The position numbers and the translations under genes were made by a program. From NCBI RefSeq assembly GCF_012932915.1, contig NZ_VCQU01000003.1:603775-667774 (forward strand): a stretch of 64,000 nt of DNA, read 5' to 3'. Under the pieces are notes generated by a model, which saw nothing but the letters and a program-made list of their open reading frames with translations, was not told the origin of the DNA and did not search any database. This DNA comes from Antrihabitans stalactiti. GTDB lineage: Bacteria; Actinomycetota; Actinomycetes; Mycobacteriales; Mycobacteriaceae. Positions 35,481-44,051 of the stretch are shown piece after piece. The first letter of the stretch is position 1. Every line of letters starts with the position of its first letter.

Positions 35481-36664
35481 TGCCTATCACCCGGACCACT
35501 GTCGGGATCGTCGGCGCTGGACCAGCCGGACTGATGTTGTCGCATTTGCTGGCGCTGTCCGGCATCGACTCCATCGCGATCGATACGCGCACACGCACCG
35601 AGATCGAGCACACGCATCGAGCAGGCATACTCGAACGCGACAGCGTTCGACTCCTTGTGGACTCCGGTGTCTCGGATCGCGTCCTCACCGACGGACACGA
35701 GCACAAAGGGATCGACCTCCGCTTCGGCGGAACGAGTCACCGCATCGACTTCCAAGGGTTGGTCGGCGCATCGACGTGGCTCTACCCCCAAACGGACGTC
35801 TTCATCGATCTAGCTAACGCACGATCCCGTGACGGCGGTGATGTCCGCTTCGGCGTGACCGACACACAAGTCGTCGACGTCACCAGCTCGGCCCCGGGAA
35901 TTCGGTTCACCGATGCTGACGGTGTCCGGCAGGAGATTCGCTGCACACACCTCGTCGGCGCCGACGGGTCCCGCAGCATCTGTCGGCGCGAAGTGCCGGA
36001 AGAGCAACGTAAGCAATACTTTCGCGAGTATCCGTTCGCGTGGTTCGGCATTCTCGCCGAAGCGCCGCGCAGCGCTGAGGAACTGATCTACACCCGGTCG
36101 GACCACGGGTTCGCATTGATCAGTCAACGCACCGACACCGTGCAACGGATGTATTTCCAGTGCGACGCAACCGAAGACGTCGATCAGTGGTCCGACGACC
36201 GCATCTGGGACGAACTGCAGCGCAGGCTTGCCGGGGAAGACGGCTTCCGACTCGCCGAAGGCAAGATCCTGGAAAGGACGGTGCTGCCGTTCCGTAGTTT
36301 CGTCCAGGAGCCGATGCGGTACGGCAACATGCTCCTCGCCGGCGATGCTGCGCACACCGTCCCGCCCACTGGCGCCAAAGGTCTCAACCTCGCACTCGCC
36401 GACGTTCGCGTTCTCGCCGAAACGCTCGAACACGCCGTCCTGAAGAACGACGCCGAAGCTCTCGACCACTACACCGGTCGGGCGCTGGACCGAGTCTGGA
36501 AGGCTCAGCACTTCTCGTACTGGATGACGACCATGTTGCACAGTGCTGCCGGTGCAAGCGATTTCGACGTTCAACGGCAACTGGGCGAACTACGTTCCGT
36601 CGTCGGATCGGAGGCAGGATCCCGCTACCTCGCCGAGGCGTACACGGGGTGGCCGCGCGGGTAG
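35477..36664 (+). CDS. pobA: 4-hydroxybenzoate 3-monooxygenase
   Basis: A 395-residue FAD aromatic hydroxylase. It has VGIVGAGPAGLMLSHLLAL (FAD fold), the DG block HLVGADGSRSICRREVP, and LLAGDAAHTVPPTGAKGLNLALADV (second FAD motif). Length and motifs match PobA, which adds a hydroxyl to 4-hydroxybenzoate to make protocatechuate. Being last in the pca operon, it links the cresol-type operon (product 4-hydroxybenzoate) to the PcaHG step. Confidence 0.93.
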   Translation: MMPITRTTVGIVGAGPAGLMLSHLLALSGIDSIAIDTRTRTEIEHTHRAGILERDSVRLLVDSGVSDRVLTDGHEHKGIDLRFGGTSHRIDFQGLVGASTWLYPQTDVFIDLANARSRDGGDVRFGVTDTQVVDVTSSAPGIRFTDADGVRQEIRCTHLVGADGSRSICRREVPEEQRKQYFREYPFAWFGILAEAPRSAEELIYTRSDHGFALISQRTDTVQRMYFQCDATEDVDQWSDDRIWDELQRRLAGEDGFRLAEGKILERTVLPFRSFVQEPMRYGNMLLAGDAAHTVPPTGAKGLNLALADVRVLAETLEHAVLKNDAEALDHYTGRALDRVWKAQHFSYWMTTMLHSAAGASDFDVQRQLGELRSVVGSEAGSRYLAEAYTGWPRG

Positions 36665-36682
36665 TCGTGCATACTTGCTGGC

Positions 36683-37102
36683 ATGTTTCGCGCCGCATTT
36701 GTTCCCGCCGCCGCAGTCGCTGTCCTCATCGTCGGAGCGCCTTCCGCTGCCGCGGTTCCGGTCTACCAAACTGCGACGAGCCTCGCGATTTCCGGAACCG
36801 TCGGGGTTGGTTGCACTGTCACGCTGACCGCCACGGTCACGTCCACTCCGCCGCCAATCGACGCCGGCCAGGTCCGCTTCTATTTGGACGACTCCGTCGA
36901 CCTCGGTCAACCGACGCTCAAAAGTGGGAAAGCGAGTGTCACCTGGACACCGATCGCGGCCCAGGCCGGCAGCCATGAGTTGGTCGCGTTCTACACGGGC
37001 TTCAACAACAACGATCAAGAGGCATGGACCAGTTCGGGGGCGAGAGTCGTCGTCAACGTTGCCAACGCGATCAACCTGGGCTCCGCCTGCGTGCCGTTCT
37101 GA
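36683..37102 (+). CDS. Small secreted Ig-like protein
   Basis: A 139-residue protein with a signal peptide (hydrophobic residues 4-23, ending around AAAVP) and one bacterial Ig-like domain: VGCTVTLTATVTSTPPP, AGQVRFYLDDSVDLGQ, ASVTWTPIAAQAGSHELVAFYTG, ending GSACVPF. Two cysteines bracket the fold as in the 12739 and 15903 proteins, which share the C-YTVTA/CVV pattern. It looks like a third, more distant member of that family. Role unknown; unrelated to pob/pca. Confidence 0.7.
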   Translation: MFRAAFVPAAAVAVLIVGAPSAAAVPVYQTATSLAISGTVGVGCTVTLTATVTSTPPPIDAGQVRFYLDDSVDLGQPTLKSGKASVTWTPIAAQAGSHELVAFYTGFNNNDQEAWTSSGARVVVNVANAINLGSACVPF

Positions 37103-37112
37103 GCGTGCAGTC

Positions 37113-38294
37113 CTAGGTCAGCAGTTCTAGAGCGATTCCAGCAGAAGCGGATTCGATCGCAGAGTGCTTTCGTAGATGCTTAACCAGCGCCACGTCGTTG
37201 AGCATCGTCTGCGCCGCCTGGACTCGAATTCGTGCGCGGATCGGGTCGTAGCCTGGGTGCACCCGGCGCAGCAGTTGCACCCACTCGGTGATGTAGCTGA
37301 GCTGTGCAGCCACTGCGCGTTGCCGCTCTACGTCGGGCAGGTGCCCGGTTTCCGAGACCAGATTCTGCACGAGGTGCGGGTTGTCGAAGACGAATCGGCT
37401 GTAGCTGCGGAGTAGGCGCTCCAGTCCGTCGGCCGGGTCGGATGCTTGTGCGAACGCCTCGGTCATCGCCATGCGCAGCCACTCGTCTCCGCGAAACATC
37501 GCCGCAGCGAGGATGTCCGACTTTGCGTCGAAATGGTTGTAGACGCTGGGGCCGGCGATGCCGACAGCGCCGCCGATGTCGTCCATGCTCACGCCTGCGA
37601 AGCCTTGTCGCGCAAAGAGCTCGGTCGCGGCCACCAGGATGGCTTCGCGGCGAGACGTCGTCGTGAGTGCGACGACATCCCGTGGTCTGGCAACGCTCTC
37701 GCCGAGATCAGGGGCTGCCGCGTCGAGGACCGACGAGATCAGCTGCGATACCAGCGCCGTGAAGTCCGGCTCTGGCAGCGAGAGACTGTGGAACGACACG
37801 CTGTTCGCGACGGCGAGCGCGCACCAGGAGAGGAGGTCAGCCTGGGCGGCATCGAGTTCGGGCCGCCGTCGGGCGATGATTTCCGCCAGATGCGCACCGA
37901 TGTTTCGCGCCTCGGACCGAAACGCAGTCCGGTCGTCGGCGGAAAGGTGACGTGCCTCGCGCCGCCACAACACCCCGACCCCGCGGTGCTCGATGACCAC
38001 GGCCGCGAGGCTGGTTGCCACATCGACCGACTCGGCGTCGGCTGCAGCGGTGAGTATTGCGTCGTCGACTTTGACCAGGGCCTCGCGGACCACCGTGGCA
38101 AGCAGACTCTGCTTGCCACGGAAGTGCCGGTAGAGGGCGGACGGGCCGATCGCGACGGCGTCGGCGACATCGCTCATCGCCACGTCGGTGTAGCCGTTGC
38201 GATAGAACAGGTCCGCCGCTGCCGCCACGATCAGCTCACGTCTATTCGCCGGCCTCGTATTACGGGCCGGGCGAACCACGTCGGGCTGGGTCAA
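37113..38294 (-). CDS. Double-TetR transcriptional regulator
   Basis: A 393-residue protein with two complete TetR units in tandem. The first helix-turn-helix is at about 18-65 (RRELIVAAAADLFYRNGYTDVAMSDVADAV). The second is at about 215-262 (RREAILVAATELFARQGFAGVSMDDIGGAV). Each is followed by a helical ligand-type domain. One chain thus resembles a TetR dimer. It is the last gene of the minus-strand CoA operon, 15 bases after fadD, and is the obvious candidate for its regulator. Confidence 0.85.
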   Translation of the reverse strand: MTQPDVVRPARNTRPANRRELIVAAAADLFYRNGYTDVAMSDVADAVAIGPSALYRHFRGKQSLLATVVREALVKVDDAILTAAADAESVDVATSLAAVVIEHRGVGVLWRREARHLSADDRTAFRSEARNIGAHLAEIIARRRPELDAAQADLLSWCALAVANSVSFHSLSLPEPDFTALVSQLISSVLDAAAPDLGESVARPRDVVALTTTSRREAILVAATELFARQGFAGVSMDDIGGAVGIAGPSVYNHFDAKSDILAAAMFRGDEWLRMAMTEAFAQASDPADGLERLLRSYSRFVFDNPHLVQNLVSETGHLPDVERQRAVAAQLSYITEWVQLLRRVHPGYDPIRARIRVQAAQTMLNDVALVKHLRKHSAIESASAGIALELLT

Positions 38295-38309
38295 AATCCA
38301 TTCCTCTGC

Positions 38310-39857
38310 TCAGGACACGTTGCTGCCGGTGCCGGCCCAGTGCTGTTCGCGAAGTTCTCGCTTGAGGATCTTGCCAGCACCTGACATCGGGAGCGCATCG
38401 ACGAACGCCGCGCTGCGTGGAACCTTGTAGTTGGCGATCAACGTCTTGCAGTGCTCACGCAGTTCGTCTTCGATCACCGTTTGTCCGGGCTGCAGTACGA
38501 CAACTGCGTGTACCCGCTCGCCCCACTGCGGATCCGGCACGCCGATGACCGCGCATGCCGCGACTGCTTGATGCTGGGCGAGCGCGTTCTCGACTTCGGC
38601 GCTGTACACGTTCTCACCACCGGTGATGATCATGTCCTTGATGCGATCGACGATGAACACATAGCCGTTCTCGTCCATCCGGCCACCGTCGCCGGTGTGC
38701 ATCCAACCGTCGCGGATCGCAGCGGCGGTGTCCTCCGGTCGGTTCCAATAGCCGAGCATGACGTTGTCGCCGCGCGCAACCACTTCGCCGACCTCGCCGC
38801 GCGGCACCTCGTTGTCGTCGGGATCCACGATCTTGACCTCGACATGCGCGGCAGCCTTGCCCGCGGCGCGACGTAACGCGGGGTTGTCGTGGTCGACGGC
38901 CGACAACAGCGTCGCGACCGGGGAGAGCTCGGTCATCCCGTAGGCCTGCGTGAAACTCGCCGAAGGAAACGCCTTCCTGGCGCGATCGAGCACCGCGACG
39001 GAAATCGGTGATGCGCCGTACAGCACGTTCCGAAGGCTGGACAGGTCGTGGTTGGCAACCTGCGGATCGTCGACGAGCATCTGGATCATTGTCGGCACGA
39101 GCAGGGCATCGGTGGCCTGGTGCTGTTCGATCGCCTTCATGACGCCCGCAGGCGTGAACATCGGGATGATCACATGCGTCGTGCCTGCGAGGTTGCCGCT
39201 CGTCCAAAACGCGAGGTCGGCAAGGTGGAACATCGGCGCGGCGTGCAGCAGGCGCCCGCCCGCCGTCATGATGTTCGATGTCGCCAAGGTCCCGAGTGCA
39301 GAGGTAACCATGTTGTTGTGGCTGAGCATGACGCCCTTGGGGTGACCGGTGGTACCGCCGGTGTAGAAGACCCCGAGCAGGGTGTCGCCGCCGGTGCGGG
39401 TATCCGGGACTGGGTCGTTGCTGGAAATCAAGTCTTCGTAGAGCAACGCGCCGTCGGGCGCCGGACCGTCACCGATGAAGATCACGGTCTTCAACCCGTC
39501 GAATGCGGCGTGCAGTGCTGGCACAGCTTTCGCGAACGTATCGTCGACGAGGAGGATTTTCGTGTCGGAATCCTTGAGGGAGTAGGCAATTTCGGCTGGG
39601 CTCCACCGGATGTTGACCGGATTCACCGCAGCGCCGATCCACGGCACTGCGTACAGGTATTCGTGGTAGCGGTCCGAGTTCAGGGCGAGGATGCCGACCC
39701 TGTCGCCCGGCTGCACGCCCAGGTCGAGGAGGGCACCACCGAGTCGGGCGATGCGGTCGGCGGATTCGGCGACGGTCCGGACCCGATCTCCGTAGATCGT
39801 CGCGATTCGGTCGGGATTCTGTTGCAGATTGCGGTGCAGCGATTGAGTCAGGTACAT
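38310..39857 (-). CDS. Acyl-CoA synthetase (AMP-forming, FadD type)
   Basis: A 515-residue ANL-superfamily ligase. The ATP loop is YTGGTTGHPKGVMLSHNN; YGMTELSP, YVFIVDRIKDMIITGGENVYSAEVE and the late Lys block GKILKREL are in order. It makes an acyl-CoA from a carboxylic acid and would be the entry step for the operon (acyl-CoA dehydrogenase, hydratases, SDR, thiolase). The acid substrate is unknown. Confidence 0.88.
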   Translation of the reverse strand: MYLTQSLHRNLQQNPDRIATIYGDRVRTVAESADRIARLGGALLDLGVQPGDRVGILALNSDRYHEYLYAVPWIGAAVNPVNIRWSPAEIAYSLKDSDTKILLVDDTFAKAVPALHAAFDGLKTVIFIGDGPAPDGALLYEDLISSNDPVPDTRTGGDTLLGVFYTGGTTGHPKGVMLSHNNMVTSALGTLATSNIMTAGGRLLHAAPMFHLADLAFWTSGNLAGTTHVIIPMFTPAGVMKAIEQHQATDALLVPTMIQMLVDDPQVANHDLSSLRNVLYGASPISVAVLDRARKAFPSASFTQAYGMTELSPVATLLSAVDHDNPALRRAAGKAAAHVEVKIVDPDDNEVPRGEVGEVVARGDNVMLGYWNRPEDTAAAIRDGWMHTGDGGRMDENGYVFIVDRIKDMIITGGENVYSAEVENALAQHQAVAACAVIGVPDPQWGERVHAVVVLQPGQTVIEDELREHCKTLIANYKVPRSAAFVDALPMSGAGKILKRELREQHWAGTGSNVS

Positions 39858-39879
39858 CGACTTCTTCCTTTGTCGGGCG

Positions 39880-41019
39880 CTACAACGAGCGCGCGATCAG
39901 TTCTTTCATGACTTCGTTCGCGCCGGCGTAGATTCGCTGAACGCGAGCATCTGCATACATTCGTGCGATCGGATACTCGAGCATGTACCCATAGCCGCCG
40001 AAGAGCTGTACGCACTTGTCGACGACCTGGCCTTGAATGTCAGTGGTGTACGACTTGGCCATCGACGCAGTTGCACCATCGAGTTCACCGCGCAGGTGTC
40101 GTTCGATGCAGCTGTCGACGAATACTCGCGAGACGTTCGCCAGCGTCGCGCATTCGGCGAGTTGGAACCGAGTGTTCTGCATCTCGAACAACGGCGCGCC
40201 GAAGGCCTTGCGCTCCTTTGTATATGCGACGGTCAGCGCCACGGCAGCTTCGCTGGCGGCAGCAGCGCATACGGCGACCACGAGGCGTTCGTGCGCCAGT
40301 TGTTTCATCAAGTAGCCGAAGCCCTTGTTCTCTGCGCCCAGTAGGTCGCCGACCGGCACACGTACGTCGGTGAAGGACATCTCGGCGGTGTCCTGCCCCT
40401 TCATACCGACCTTGTCGAGCAGGCGGCCGACCTCGTAACCGTCGGTGCCCTCGGTCTCGACGACTATGAGCGAGATGCCCTTGGCGCCTGCCGACGGATC
40501 GGTCTTGGCAACGACGACGACGAGGCCGGCGTGCTTGCCGTTCGAGATGAAGGTCTTCGAACCGTTGATCACATAGTTGTCGCCGTCACGAACAGCAGTG
40601 GTGCGCAACGCCTTCAGATCCGATCCGGCGCCGGGCTCGGTCATTGCGATGGCGCCGACCAGCTCGCCGGTTGCCATCTTCGGCAACCAGCGCAGCCTCT
40701 GTTCTTCGGTGCCGTAAGCCAGGATGTAATGCGCAACAAGGCCGCTGTGCACCATGTTGCCGAAACTGGTATCACCCAAACGGTATTGGGCGTCGAAGAC
40801 GGCGAAGTCGTGCGCGTGCGTTCCTCCCCCGCCTCCGTACTCCTCGGGGATCGAGGCGCAAAGTAGGCCCAATTCGCCTGCCTTGTTCCAGAATTCGCGA
40901 TCGACGTACTTCTGATCGGCGAACCTCTCCTGGTGTGGCATCAGCTCGGCTTCGAAGAATTTCGTCGCCATCTCTTGCAATGCCACGATCTCGTCGTCGA
41001 TCCACGGGGAGCGATACAT
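39880..41019 (-). CDS. Acyl-CoA dehydrogenase
   Basis: A 379-residue FAD acyl-CoA dehydrogenase: GAIAMTEPGAGSDLKALRTTA, NGSKTFISNG, FGGYGYMLEYPIARMYADARVQRIYAGANEVMKELIARS. The position of the medium-chain catalytic Glu is occupied by Ala in IYAGANE, so the base may lie elsewhere as in long-chain and isovaleryl types. It makes the enoyl-CoA for the hydratases in the same operon. The gene overlaps the SDR stop by one base. Confidence 0.88.
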   Translation of the reverse strand: MYRSPWIDDEIVALQEMATKFFEAELMPHQERFADQKYVDREFWNKAGELGLLCASIPEEYGGGGGTHAHDFAVFDAQYRLGDTSFGNMVHSGLVAHYILAYGTEEQRLRWLPKMATGELVGAIAMTEPGAGSDLKALRTTAVRDGDNYVINGSKTFISNGKHAGLVVVVAKTDPSAGAKGISLIVVETEGTDGYEVGRLLDKVGMKGQDTAEMSFTDVRVPVGDLLGAENKGFGYLMKQLAHERLVVAVCAAAASEAAVALTVAYTKERKAFGAPLFEMQNTRFQLAECATLANVSRVFVDSCIERHLRGELDGATASMAKSYTTDIQGQVVDKCVQLFGGYGYMLEYPIARMYADARVQRIYAGANEVMKELIARSL

Positions 41020-41849
41020 CAGAAGTTGAACCCTCCGCCACAGATCAGGGTCTGGCCACTGACGTAATCGGATTCAGGGATGCAGAACAGGTAGACGGCG
41101 CCTGCTGCTTCGGACGGCTCGCCACCGCGGCCGAGTGGGATCATCTGTTCCATCGCGGCGAGTAAGTTCGGATTGACCCCGACCTTGATCTCTTTGCCCT
41201 GCACGTCGATCGTGCCGTCGCCACCGGCAGGAGCCGAGGTGAGCCGAGTCTTGATGAGGCCGAACGCAACCGCGTTCACGGTGACGTTGTACCGGCCCCA
41301 TTCCTTGGAGAGTGCCTTGGTGAGGCCGAGTACGCCGGCCTTGGCGGACGAGTAATTCGCCTGTCCCGCATTGCCGCCCGTGCCAGCCATCGACGAGATG
41401 TTGACGACCTTGCGTGCCGGGATCGGCTCGCCTGCTTCCCTGGCCTTCTTCACCGCGGCGGCAATCACCGGCTGCGCGGCGCGCAGAATCTTGAACGGCG
41501 CCTTGAGGTGCACGTCCAGGATTGCGTCCCACTGCTCGTCGGTCATCTTCTGGACCACCGAGTCCCAGGTGTAGCCGGCGTTGTTGACGATGATGTCGAG
41601 CCCACCGAAGTTGTCGACGGCAGCGGCAACGAAGCGCTCGGCAAAGCCGTCCTCGGTCACGCTGCCGGTGCACGCTACTGCGCTGCCGCCTGCGGCCTCG
41701 ATTGCCGCGACCGTTTCCTTGGCAGGTTCGGCGTCGAGATCGTTGACAACGACCTTCGCGCCCTCGGAGGCGAGCTTCAATGCGATTTCGCGTCCGATAC
41801 CGCGGCCGGAGCCGGAGACAATGGCGACCTTGCCATCAAGAGTTCCCAT
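41019..41849 (-). CDS. SDR, 3-hydroxyacyl-CoA dehydrogenase-like
   Basis: A 276-residue classical SDR with IVSGSGRGIGREIALKLA, DIIVNNAGYTWDS, catalytic Ser in VVNISSMAGTGG and YSSAKAGV. In this operon it should oxidise a 3-hydroxyacyl-CoA to the 3-oxo form before thiolysis. ATG 41849 is favoured over TTG 41858. A 47-base gap separates it from the upstream MaoC gene. Confidence 0.85.
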   Translation of the reverse strand: MGTLDGKVAIVSGSGRGIGREIALKLASEGAKVVVNDLDAEPAKETVAAIEAAGGSAVACTGSVTEDGFAERFVAAAVDNFGGLDIIVNNAGYTWDSVVQKMTDEQWDAILDVHLKAPFKILRAAQPVIAAAVKKAREAGEPIPARKVVNISSMAGTGGNAGQANYSSAKAGVLGLTKALSKEWGRYNVTVNAVAFGLIKTRLTSAPAGGDGTIDVQGKEIKVGVNPNLLAAMEQMIPLGRGGEPSEAAGAVYLFCIPESDYVSGQTLICGGGFNF

Positions 41850-41896
41850 GATTTTCAATGCCTTTCAATTGGGGCGAGCGAAGCGAAGGGGGAATG

Positions 41897-42277
41897 TCAC
41901 AGTGCGACGACTGCGTCGCCGGTGAGTGTGACGGTGCCGTCGGCGAGCGTGACGGTGAGTTCCAGTGTGGCGAGGCCGTTCTCGACCGAGACGACCTTGC
42001 CGGTGGCGGTCGGCTTGCCATGGACCGGCGTGATGGATGCGAACCGCACGCGGTACGAGCGGATGGCCGCCGAATCGAAGTTGTCGGTCAGCAGTCGGCC
42101 CAAGTAGGCCATCGACAGCATGCCGTGGGCGAACACGTCGTCCAGGCCGGCTGACTTCGCCACGTCGATGTCGATGTGCATCGGATTGTGGTCGCCCGAC
42201 GCACCTGCGAACAGCGCCAGCGTCGTGCGGGAGATAGGCGAGATCTTCAGGGCTGGAGGCTCTGTTCCGACATTCAT
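41897..42277 (-). CDS. MaoC-like (R)-enoyl-CoA hydratase, C-terminal half type
   Basis: A 126-residue hot-dog hydratase with the hydratase-2 motif FAGASGDHNPMHIDIDVAK (Asp/His pair) and FAHGMLSMAYLGRLL. It pairs with the neighbouring hot-dog protein (overlap ATGA), as seen in heteromeric MaoC hydratases such as the mycobacterial HadAB and ChsH types. Confidence 0.85.
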   Translation of the reverse strand: MNVGTEPPALKISPISRTTLALFAGASGDHNPMHIDIDVAKSAGLDDVFAHGMLSMAYLGRLLTDNFDSAAIRSYRVRFASITPVHGKPTATGKVVSVENGLATLELTVTLADGTVTLTGDAVVAL

Positions 42278-42684
42278 TTCGGATTCCTCACGACGATAAC
42301 GGTTTTCAGGTCGGCGACGAGCGAGCCGTCGGCTTTCGTCACAGCGGTTTCTTTGACGATGAAGTCGAGCGCGCCGCCCTTCTTGCTGTAGACGTCGGTG
42401 ATCTTCGGCGTCGCGGTGAGCACGTCCCCGGCGTAGGCAGGCTGGTGGTAGGTGAAGGCCTGCTCGCCGTGGAGCACAAAGCGCAGGTCGATGCCGAGTT
42501 GGTTGGCCCAGCCGAACGGGTTCGGGTTCTCCAGTTCGATAGAGAACAGGAACGTCGGCGGCACCCGAAGGTCGGCGTCGACCTTGTCGCCGATAGCCTT
42601 CGCGAAGAAACGCAGCCGGCCTTCGTCGACGGTCAAAGTGGTTGGCGCCAGCTCTGTTCCGATGACAGAGGGGTCGATAGCCAT
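42274..42684 (-). CDS. FAS1-like dehydratase / MaoC N-terminal-type hot-dog protein
   Basis: A 136-residue hot-dog protein: LRFFAKAIGDKVDADLRVPPTFLFSIELENPNPFGWANQLGIDLRFVLHGEQAFTYHQPAYAGD, like the N-terminal half of two-domain MaoC hydratases. It lacks the catalytic Asp/His and probably supplies the substrate pocket for its partner at 41897-42277. The frame stays open far upstream through the thiolase gene, but the true start is ATG 42684, two bases after the thiolase stop. Confidence 0.82.
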   Translation of the reverse strand: MAIDPSVIGTELAPTTLTVDEGRLRFFAKAIGDKVDADLRVPPTFLFSIELENPNPFGWANQLGIDLRFVLHGEQAFTYHQPAYAGDVLTATPKITDVYSKKGGALDFIVKETAVTKADGSLVADLKTVIVVRNPK

Positions 42685-42686
42685 GC

Positions 42687-43871
42687 TCAGCTCACCTTCT
42701 CGTAGAGGGTCACGACAGCAGCTCCGCCGAGCCCGATGTTGTGCTGCAAGGCCACCTTCACGCCTTCGACCTGACGGGCTTCTGCCTGGCCACGCAGCTG
42801 CCACACCAGCTCGGCGCACTGTGCAAGTCCGGTCGCACCGAGCGGGTGGCCCTTCGAAAGGAGTCCGCCCGACGGGTTGGTGACAACGCGGCCGCCGTAG
42901 GTGTTGTCGCCGTCGAGGATGAACTTCTCGGCGGTGCCCTCCGGCGTGAGGCCGAGGCCTTCGTAGGTGATGAGCTCGTTGGCCGTGAAGCAGTCGTGCA
43001 ACTCGACGACCCGGATGTCTTCGGGCGACACGCCTGAAGCGGCGTAGACCTGGTCGGCAGCAGCCTTGGCCATGTCGTAGCCGACGATCTTCATCATGTC
43101 TTTGTCCTCGAACGTCGAGGCGAAGTCGGTTGTCATTGCTTGAGCGCTGATGACCACAGCGACGTCGAGTCCGTGCTTGCGAGCGAATTCCTCGGAGCAG
43201 ATCACCGCTGCCGCCGCGCCGCAGGTGGGCGGGCAGGCCTGGAGGCGAGTCAACGGTCCGTGGAGGTGCGGCGAAGCCATGACTTCCTCGACCGAAGTCG
43301 GATCCTTGAATACCGAGTACGGGTTGTTCGCCGCATGCAGGCGGGACTTGACCGAGATGCGGGCAAAGGTCTCGGGCGCGGTGCCGTACTTCTCCATGTA
43401 CTGCTGGCCGGCGCCACCGAACATCTGCGCGGCGAACGGCGCTTCGGTGCGAGGCTGGAGCTCGTCCATGACCTCGTCGAACCGCGCGAACGGGCTCGGC
43501 CGGTCCGTGTAGCCCATGGCCAGCGCTCCGCGCTGCATCTGCTCGAACCCGAGGGCGAGCGCGCAATCGACAGCACCCGACGCCACGGCCTGGCGTGCCA
43601 GGTACAGCGCCGACGAGCCCGTCGAACAGTTGTTGTTGACGTTGATGATCGGGATTCCACTCAGGCCCAGCCCGTACAACGCGGATTGCCCCGACGTCGA
43701 GTCGCCGTACACATAGCCGACATAGGCCTGCTGGACGAGGGAGTAGTCGATTCCGGCGTCTGCGAGCGCGTTGCGCGCCGCTGCCTCACCCATCACGTTG
43801 TAGGGCTCGGTGTTCCTCGGCGTTGTGAAGGGAATCATCCCCACGCCTGCGACGACTGTGCGTTCGCTCAT
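42687..43871 (-). CDS. Thiolase, SCP-x/lipid-transfer type
   Basis: A 394-residue thiolase of the SCP-x group: nucleophile Cys in NVNNNCSTGSSALYL (about residue 80), VVELHDCFTANELITYEGLGL, and GGLLSKGHPLGATGLAQ with the catalytic His. It removes acetyl- or propionyl-CoA from branched or cyclic 3-oxoacyl-CoAs in related actinobacterial clusters. It is the first gene of the operon, with a TetR-type palindrome 18 bases upstream. Confidence 0.88.
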   Translation of the reverse strand: MSERTVVAGVGMIPFTTPRNTEPYNVMGEAAARNALADAGIDYSLVQQAYVGYVYGDSTSGQSALYGLGLSGIPIINVNNNCSTGSSALYLARQAVASGAVDCALALGFEQMQRGALAMGYTDRPSPFARFDEVMDELQPRTEAPFAAQMFGGAGQQYMEKYGTAPETFARISVKSRLHAANNPYSVFKDPTSVEEVMASPHLHGPLTRLQACPPTCGAAAAVICSEEFARKHGLDVAVVISAQAMTTDFASTFEDKDMMKIVGYDMAKAAADQVYAASGVSPEDIRVVELHDCFTANELITYEGLGLTPEGTAEKFILDGDNTYGGRVVTNPSGGLLSKGHPLGATGLAQCAELVWQLRGQAEARQVEGVKVALQHNIGLGGAAVVTLYEKVS

Positions 43872-43889
43872 GTCATTCCTATCATCGGT

Positions 43890-43912
43890 GACTAGTGACT
43901 GTTCACTTAGTC
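43890..43912. promoter_or_regulatory. TetR-type palindrome upstream of the thiolase operon
   Basis: GACTAGTGA and TCACTTAGTC face each other around CTGT, giving a near-perfect inverted repeat (one unpaired base). It lies 18 bases upstream of the thiolase ATG on the minus strand. Candidate binder: the double-TetR protein at the end of the operon, or the TetR at 44052. Confidence 0.45.
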
Positions 43913-44051
43913 AAACGCACGCGGGAGCAAATGGCAAGAAGAAGTGCAAAATGACTGATCATGAGTGTGGGCAGAAGACGAGCTGTAGCTAGACGAACTT
44001 CACATATGTGCTCAGGGCGCTGCCATTGATGCAATGGCAGTTGTGCTTTCG

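Noticed and set aside
42684..43566. Upstream extension of the hot-dog gene through the thiolase gene, giving a 430-residue reading
   Set aside because: The extension has the composition of a shadow frame, and the thiolase frame in the same place has active-site Cys and His motifs. The hot-dog homology begins at ATG 42684.
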